A DNA stretch of 40,034 bases from IMG/VR virus record IMGVR_UViG_3300008266_000613, positions 1 to 40,034 of that record; one strand, given 5' to 3'. Positions 34,916 to 40,034 of the stretch are shown here, piece after piece (the first letter of the stretch is position 1; every line of letters begins with the position of its first letter). A program made the position numbers and the translations under genes. This DNA comes from a virus. The notes beneath the pieces were generated by a model. That model had not been told where the DNA came from and ran no database searches. It worked only from the letters and a program-made list of their open reading frames with translations.

Positions 34916-35584
34916 ATGGGTATCGTAAAGGGACTAAAAGGCTTGAATGCAGTTATGGACAAGCCACAGTCAAATTCAGAAGGTAGCAAGGCTCGTTGGG
35001 TAAAACTTGAAGATGGAGAAAGCGTTAAGATTCGTTTTCTTCAGGAACTAGATCCAGATTCACCAACATATAATGAAAAGCTTGGGCTGGGCTTTATTGC
35101 AGTCGAACACACAAATCCAAAAGATTACCGTCGCAAAGGTCTTTGCTCTATGGAAGATCAAGGTAAGTGCTGGGGTTGTGAGCAACACCGTAAGGACTAC
35201 AAGGCAGGTTGGAAGGGTCGTTCACGACTTTATATCAACGTTCTAGTAGACGATGGCAAAGAAGAGCCATATGTTGCAATTCTTTCGCAGGGTTCAAGCG
35301 GCAAGACAGTTACACCTACACTTATTGAGTACGCAGGAGAAATGGGTTCAATCACAAATCTAATGTGGCGTATTAAGCGTAGCGGTACAAAAACAGACAC
35401 AAGTTACACAATCATCCCCCTTGCAAAGGATGAAGCAGCATTTGATGCATCAACACTAGAACTATATAAGCTGGAAGAGACAGCAGTTCGTGATCTTCCT
35501 TATACAGAACAAGAAGCTTTCTTTAATGGAGAAGGCGGAAATTCAGAGTCGGATTCAGCAACTAGTAGCAATCTAGACTGGTAA
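34916..35584 (+). CDS. ssDNA-binding protein, T4 gp32-like
   Basis: 222 residues. The core has an OB-like strand order (ARWVKLEDGESVKIRFLQEL, then GRSRLYINVLVDDGKEEPYVAIL) and a zinc-binding candidate Cys77-x7-Cys85-x2-Cys88-x2-His91, reminiscent of T4 gp32. The C-terminus is acidic and ends in NLDW (GGNSESDSATSSNLDW), the type of tail that recruits partners. It coats single strands during replication and recombination. A promoter and a good ribosome binding site precede it, which fits the high copy number such a protein needs. Arg is mostly CGT/CGC. Confidence 0.65.
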   Translation: MGIVKGLKGLNAVMDKPQSNSEGSKARWVKLEDGESVKIRFLQELDPDSPTYNEKLGLGFIAVEHTNPKDYRRKGLCSMEDQGKCWGCEQHRKDYKAGWKGRSRLYINVLVDDGKEEPYVAILSQGSSGKTVTPTLIEYAGEMGSITNLMWRIKRSGTKTDTSYTIIPLAKDEAAFDASTLELYKLEETAVRDLPYTEQEAFFNGEGGNSESDSATSSNLDW

Positions 35585-35608
35585 TAACTAATTAAAGGCG
35601 GAGAATTA

Positions 35609-38600
35609 ATGTCATTCACACATTTACATGTGCATTCATACTATTCATTAATGGATGGCCTTAATTCTCCTGCCGAATTAGCACAAGCAGCAAAGGATGC
35701 TGGGCAAACAGCATTAGCAATTACTGATCACGGGACATTATCATCTCACCGTGATATGCAAATAGCATGTAAAGAAATTGGTATCAAGCCCATTCTTGGG
35801 GTAGAAGCATATATCTCGCCAACCGATAGATTTGATAAGTCTTCAAAAACAGATAAATCAATTCAGGCATACAACCATATTATTTTATTGGCTAAGAATC
35901 AAAAAGGATTAAGTAATATCCATGCATTGCAAGAATTAGCATGGAACGAAGGCTTTTATCATAAGCCAAGAATAGATAGAGAGATATTAAAAGAATATGC
36001 GGAAGGTATTATCGTTCTTACTGGATGCCTTAATGGGCTTATTAGTAAGTGTATCGAACGTGGCGATTTATCGGATGCCAAACTTTTACTCAAAGATTTT
36101 AGTAAAACTTTTGGCGAGGATCTATATGTGGAAGTTCAGTCTCATAACCCAAAAGAAATCAACGAAACGCTACTTCAATTAGCTGATGAATTAAAAATTA
36201 AGGCGGTAGCAACAGGAGACGCCCACTTTGCTAAAGGCGAAGATAGAATTCTAGAAGAAGCAATGCTTATTTTATCAACTTCTCCAAAAGCTGATAAAGA
36301 GGCAGACTTTGAAATGTCTCGTCAGATGAAGAATATGTTAGATAGATTTAATTATCTTTATCCTGACCGTCGTATTTCATTTCAAGATTATAATTTATTT
36401 ATTCAGACTCGCCAAGAAATTGAGGCGGATTTTAAACAGGCTGGAATTAATAGGACTGACATATTTGATAATACTATGGAGATAGCCTCTAAAATTGGAG
36501 AATACGATTTTAACAGGGGTCTAGATCTTCTACCAGTACCTAAGACCAATGCTGATAAGAAACTGGCTGAGATGGCCTTAGAAGGCCTTAAACGCCTATC
36601 CCTAGATCAGGATAAGGTCTATGTAGACAGGCTTGAAGAAGAGTTATCTGTAATTAAGGATAAAAAATTTGCATCATATTTCTTAGTTGTAGCAGATATG
36701 ATTAATTGGGCAAAGACAAATAATATTATGGTAGGTCCAGGTCGTGGTTCTGCTGCTGGATCTTTAGTTTGTTATACATTAGGTATTACAGATGTAGATC
36801 CAATTAAATATGACCTACTCTTTTTCCGATTTATTAACCCAGAGCGTAATGACTTTCCAGATATTGATACAGACTTTGAAGACCGCCGTCGCAAAGAGGT
36901 TAAAGATTATCTAAAGAAGAAGTTTAAGCACGTCGCTTCCATTTCTACATTTACTTATTTTAAGGATAAAGGTGTAGTTCGTGATGCTGCTCGTGTATTC
37001 ATGGTCCCCCTTGGAGAAGTTAATAAGGCGTTGAAGTCTGTAGATACATTTGAAGACTTTGTAGAATCTCCAAACACAAAAGAATTTAGATTAAAGTATC
37101 CAGAAGTTACTTGGCTTGCAGAAAAACTACGTGGAAAAATTAGAAGCGTTGGAGTTCATGCTGCAGGAGTAGTTGTGGCAAAAGATGATATCAGAAAGTA
37201 TGCTCCAGTAGAATCTCGTGAAGATGCTCAGGATAAAGTATCAGGAAGAATTCCAGTTGTTGCATATGATATGGACACAGTAGCAGATATTGGTCTTATT
37301 AAGCTTGATGCTTTAGGCTTAAAAACATTATCCGTTATTTCTGATACATTAAAATCTATTAAGGATAGACACGGTAAAACAATAGAGTTGTCTAAGATTC
37401 CACTAGACGATAAAAATGTTTATGGAATGCTAAGCGAAGGATATACAAAGGGAGTGTTTCAGGCTGAAGCAACTCCTTATACAAACCTATTGATGAAAAT
37501 GGGTGTTAGCACATTTGAAGATTTAGCAGCATCAAATGCTCTCGTACGTCCAGGAGCTATGAATACTGTTGGTGCTTCATATATTAATCGTAAGCATGGA
37601 AATGAGGCTGTAAAATATGTTCACCCAATTATGCAGCCATTTATTTCAAACACTTATGGCGTAATTATTTATCAAGAGCAGGTTATGCAGGCCTGCGTAT
37701 ATCTTGGCGGAATGACTTGGTCCGAAGCGGACAAGGTTCGTAAAATTATTGGAAAGAAGAAAGATGCAAAAGAATTCGACCAATTCAAAGATCAATTTAT
37801 TGCTGGCGCTGAAAAACATATTAGCAAAAAAGAAGCCCAACATCTTTGGCACGATTTTGAGGCCCATGCGGGATACTCGTTCAATAGGTCTCACGCTGTC
37901 GCTTACTCTATGCTTTCTTATTATACCGCTTGGCTTAAGTTTTATTATCCTTTGGAGTTTATGTTCTCCCTTCTTAAAAACGAAGGAAACAAAGATACAA
38001 GAACAGAATACCTTATCGAAGCAAAGCGACTAGGGTTGAAGGTTAGACTTCCGCACGTTAATGAGTCAGATGTTTACTTCTCTCTTAAAGAAGATGCAAT
38101 TGTTTTTGGACTAGCTGAAGTAAAATTTATTTCAGATAGTATCGCAAATAAAATTATTGAAAAAAGACCATACAAAGATTATGATGATTTAATTGAAAAA
38201 GCATCGAAAAAAGGAAGTGGAATAAACAGTCGTGCAATTGCTGCATTAAATGCAATTGGTGGAGCGGCATTTCAAGATAACCCTAGATCAGGAAAAGAAA
38301 AAGATAATTATTATGAGTATCTAGGAATTCCTACATTCAACTTAGATCTTCCACCTAGAATTAAAGCACAGGCAAGACCTATTGAAGAGTTTGATGAATT
38401 AGGCTCCTTTATTATGTTTGGAATGGTTAAAAACATTAAGCGTGGAAATGGGTGGGCAAGAGTAGAGCTGGTTGATGAAACTGGATCAATCGGCTTATTC
38501 CATAATGAGCAAACCCCAATTGAGACTAATCAGATGTACTTCATTCTTGTAGGAGACAATAGAATTGCAAGATATGTCAAGGTAAGCGATATATCAAAAG

Positions 38601-38875
38601 AATCAAAGGATATGTTTGTCGATTATCTATATCGAAAAGAATACGACCTTGCTGAAAAAGAGTATGTTGTGATAGACTTCACACCGTATAAAACAAAGGC
38701 TGGCAAAATGATGGCTCACATCGTAATGTCAGATAAAGATAAAAATCTAACTAGAGCTATTGCTTTCCCTACTATGTATAAAATAGCTCTTGCCAAAATG
38801 CGGGAAGGCATGAAGTGCCAAGTCATTCTTTCTAAATTAGATGACGGTACATTAAATATTAAGGAGATAAAGTGA
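35609..38875 (+). CDS. dnaE: DNA polymerase III alpha subunit, DnaE-type
   Basis: 1088 residues, slightly shorter than E. coli DnaE (1160). It synthesises the phage DNA. The PHP domain is at the N-terminus with HLHVHS (His5, His7, His9) and ITDHG (Asp40, His41), metal-binding residues that look intact and could support a proofreading nuclease. The polymerase active site is PDIDTD (Asp418, Asp420, Asp422) with the third Asp at 567 in LIKLDALG. Downstream are VYQEQVMQ-like region (IIYQEQVMQACVYLGGMTWSEADKVRK) and SFNRSHAVAYSMLSYYTAWLK, both conserved in the family. A C-terminal OB-like domain follows near residue 930. AAAGGCGGAG precedes the ATG. A phage-borne C-family polymerase is less common than an A-family one. 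Confidence 0.9.
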   Translation: MSFTHLHVHSYYSLMDGLNSPAELAQAAKDAGQTALAITDHGTLSSHRDMQIACKEIGIKPILGVEAYISPTDRFDKSSKTDKSIQAYNHIILLAKNQKGLSNIHALQELAWNEGFYHKPRIDREILKEYAEGIIVLTGCLNGLISKCIERGDLSDAKLLLKDFSKTFGEDLYVEVQSHNPKEINETLLQLADELKIKAVATGDAHFAKGEDRILEEAMLILSTSPKADKEADFEMSRQMKNMLDRFNYLYPDRRISFQDYNLFIQTRQEIEADFKQAGINRTDIFDNTMEIASKIGEYDFNRGLDLLPVPKTNADKKLAEMALEGLKRLSLDQDKVYVDRLEEELSVIKDKKFASYFLVVADMINWAKTNNIMVGPGRGSAAGSLVCYTLGITDVDPIKYDLLFFRFINPERNDFPDIDTDFEDRRRKEVKDYLKKKFKHVASISTFTYFKDKGVVRDAARVFMVPLGEVNKALKSVDTFEDFVESPNTKEFRLKYPEVTWLAEKLRGKIRSVGVHAAGVVVAKDDIRKYAPVESREDAQDKVSGRIPVVAYDMDTVADIGLIKLDALGLKTLSVISDTLKSIKDRHGKTIELSKIPLDDKNVYGMLSEGYTKGVFQAEATPYTNLLMKMGVSTFEDLAASNALVRPGAMNTVGASYINRKHGNEAVKYVHPIMQPFISNTYGVIIYQEQVMQACVYLGGMTWSEADKVRKIIGKKKDAKEFDQFKDQFIAGAEKHISKKEAQHLWHDFEAHAGYSFNRSHAVAYSMLSYYTAWLKFYYPLEFMFSLLKNEGNKDTRTEYLIEAKRLGLKVRLPHVNESDVYFSLKEDAIVFGLAEVKFISDSIANKIIEKRPYKDYDDLIEKASKKGSGINSRAIAALNAIGGAAFQDNPRSGKEKDNYYEYLGIPTFNLDLPPRIKAQARPIEEFDELGSFIMFGMVKNIKRGNGWARVELVDETGSIGLFHNEQTPIETNQMYFILVGDNRIARYVKVSDISKESKDMFVDYLYRKEYDLAEKEYVVIDFTPYKTKAGKMMAHIVMSDKDKNLTRAIAFPTMYKIALAKMREGMKCQVILSKLDDGTLNIKEIK

Positions 38876-39069
38876 CAGAAGATCTAGAAGGGATTATACA
38901 GGCCATTAGCATCAATCAGGTACTAGTTGCCTTATTAGAAGAATACGGTAAATTAACCGTACCCTCTATAAAATTTTTAGATGCAGCAAAAAATGATAAA
39001 GAGTTAGTTATTGACTATGATGAGGAAGGCCCATCATTTACGTTTAGTTTAAGGGATAAAAATGAGTAA
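38872..39069 (+). CDS. Unknown small acidic protein
   Basis: 65 residues from a GTG start in a GTGA overlap with the polymerase stop. An N-terminal helix (LEGIIQAISINQVLVALLEEYG) is followed by strands (ELVIDYDEEGPSFTFSLRDK). Not recognised. The overlap implies coupled translation with the polymerase. Confidence 0.55.
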   Translation: MTEDLEGIIQAISINQVLVALLEEYGKLTVPSIKFLDAAKNDKELVIDYDEEGPSFTFSLRDKNE

Positions 39070-39406
39070 TCAAATTGTTACTGAGTATGGGTTAGATGCC
39101 CTAGCAGCAGTTTTACATGAGACAGCAAGAGAAAAGGGATTTTGGGATGGAGAATATACCCATGACAAAATTGGAAATAAGCTTGCCCTAGTTCATTCAG
39201 AAGTAACTGAAGTTCTTGAGGCTATTAGAAAGTCTCAAGGATCCGAAAAAGTAGTAGAAGAAATTGCTGATACTATTATTAGGTTGTTAGATGTATATGC
39301 AGCAATGAGAAATGAAGAAGCAGTTCTTCATAGTCTTGACGAAGTTTTGCATAATAAAATGGAAAAAAATAAATCTCGTCCACCCCTTCACGGCAACCTG
39401 TTCTAA
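39062..39406 (+). CDS. MazG-like NTP pyrophosphohydrolase
   Basis: 114 residues. The family hydrolyses NTPs or dNTPs to monophosphates, adjusting nucleotide pools or (p)ppGpp levels. The metal-binding pattern is seen as Glu47-x2-Glu50 (HSEVTEVLEAI) and Glu67-x2-Asp70 (VEEIADTIIRLLD). It is a single-domain form common in phages. It begins 8 bases before the previous stop and lies between polymerase and recombinase, which fits a DNA-metabolism role. Confidence 0.8.
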   Translation: MSNQIVTEYGLDALAAVLHETAREKGFWDGEYTHDKIGNKLALVHSEVTEVLEAIRKSQGSEKVVEEIADTIIRLLDVYAAMRNEEAVLHSLDEVLHNKMEKNKSRPPLHGNLF

Positions 39407-39410
39407 ATGG

Positions 39411-39416
39411 TATAAT
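39411..39416 (+). promoter_or_regulatory. Extended -10 promoter for recA-like gene
   Basis: TGG-TATAAT (39408-39416) in the context CTAAATGGTATAAT, close to the elements at 21639 and 29172. A weak -35 TTCACG (39387-39392) has an 18-base spacer. The leader is short; the Shine-Dalgarno before ATG 39441 is poor (AGAAAGAG). Confidence 0.5.
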
Positions 39417-39440
39417 GGTAGAAAGAGAAAAGATAAATAA

Positions 39441-40034
39441 ATGACAATTGTATTAGATGAAGTATTGGCAAAATTAGATCCAAAAACAAGAGCAAGAGTT
39501 CAATCAGCACAAGAAGTTCAAGTACATAAGCAGGCTACCCCAAGTATTGGGCTTAATATGGCATTGCGTGGCGGACTTCCTTATGGTCGACAGGTTCTTG
39601 TTTGGGGTAATAAGTCTGCTGGAAAATCCTCTTTCTGCTTGCAAATGATTGCAATGGCACAAAAAGAAGGAAAGACTTGTGCTTGGATAGATGCAGAAGC
39701 ATCATATGATCCAGCATGGGCAGAGCAATTAGGAGTAGATTCTTCAAAACTTATTTACTCTCCTGCAAAAACAGTAAATGATATGGTAGATGTTGCTACT
39801 AAGTTGATGGAAGCAGAAGTTGATCTAATAGTTGTTGATTCTATTTCTGCTCTACTACCAGCAATCTATTTTGAAAAAGATGGAAATGAATTAAAAGATT
39901 TGCAGGATACAAAGCAAATCGGCGCTGAAGCAAAGGATATGACCCACGCAGTCAAGATGTTAAATTATGCAAACAAAAACACATTACTTGTTCTCATCTC
40001 ACAACAACGAAATCAGTTTGGATCTATGCATGCT
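39441..40034 (+). CDS. recA: RecA-like recombinase (3' partial)
   Basis: 198 codons are visible and the gene runs off the window end. RecA family proteins form filaments on single-stranded DNA and exchange strands. Walker A is GNKSAGKS at 56-63, Walker B is LIVVDS ending at Asp133, and DAEASYDPAWAEQLGVD near 84-100 matches the DAEHALDPxYAxxLGVD segment of bacterial RecA. A late LLVLISQQRNQFGS segment fits the L2-adjacent region (QIR/NQ). It could be a phage RecA or UvsX type; the N-terminal half leans to RecA. A TATAAT promoter stands 24 bases upstream. Confidence 0.8.
   Translation, partial: MTIVLDEVLAKLDPKTRARVQSAQEVQVHKQATPSIGLNMALRGGLPYGRQVLVWGNKSAGKSSFCLQMIAMAQKEGKTCAWIDAEASYDPAWAEQLGVDSSKLIYSPAKTVNDMVDVATKLMEAEVDLIVVDSISALLPAIYFEKDGNELKDLQDTKQIGAEAKDMTHAVKMLNYANKNTLLVLISQQRNQFGSMHA

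Noticed and set aside
1-40034. tRNA genes, CRISPR arrays, insertion sequences, attachment sites
   Set aside because: By eye no T-arm-like GTTCRANNC in a clover-leaf context outside genes, no regular spaced repeats, no transposase or integrase, and no gap over 300 bases; a tRNAscan and repeat search would settle it.

Overview
The window is a contiguous piece of a tailed double-stranded DNA phage (Caudoviricetes). All genes lie on the + strand, are tightly packed and often overlap by 1-11 bases. A tape measure protein of 2144 codons, one tail-tube gene, and no visible sheath or contractile baseplate genes point to a siphovirus with a very long tail. Base composition is AT-rich. Several promoters place the transcription start at or next to the ATG, so leaderless mRNAs are likely. 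Leaderless genes, a phage-encoded DnaE-type polymerase and AGGAGG-type ribosome binding sites fit an actinobacterial or other Gram-positive host, but this host call is inference. No tRNA, CRISPR array, insertion sequence, integrase, terminase or lysis gene was seen.

Layout. (1) 1-3588: end of a LamG-domain protein, a small unknown gene, and the portal. (2) 3596-6093: own promoter, protease-scaffold fusion, major capsid protein, terminator. (3) 6090-9255: promoter, SAP/HeH-like protein, head-tail connectors, neck and tail-terminator candidates. (4) 9259-10141: promoter, tail tube gene, terminator, i.e. a single-gene unit. (5) 10146-21626: promoter, tail assembly chaperone with a textbook -1 frameshift signal, tape measure, distal tail and hub-like proteins. 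(6) 21639-30390: fibre and adhesin genes rich in FN3 and PKD-like domains, small coiled-coil genes and accessory tail proteins. (7) 30393-40034: strong promoter and hairpin, metallophosphoesterase, zinc ribbon, HTH protein, small genes, DnaB-type helicase, DnaG-type primase, ssDNA-binding protein, DNA polymerase III alpha, MazG-like hydrolase, and the start of a RecA-like recombinase.

The virion genes are cut into short transcription units by paired terminators and promoters, so the most abundant proteins (capsid, tube) can be expressed apart from low-copy ones. The replication module encodes most of a replisome (helicase, primase, SSB, polymerase) plus recombination and nucleotide-pool functions, so this phage probably replicates with little help from host polymerase.

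Points that most deserve a second look: two tail genes interrupted by -1-type frame changes at homopolymers (A7 at 20774-20780; G3 at 25201-25203), three candidate leaderless genes with near-identical promoter-to-ATG spacing, the terminator/promoter architecture, an unexplained domain inside the tape measure, and a promoter whose predicted transcript starts about 7 bases before a terminator-like hairpin (30393-30457).
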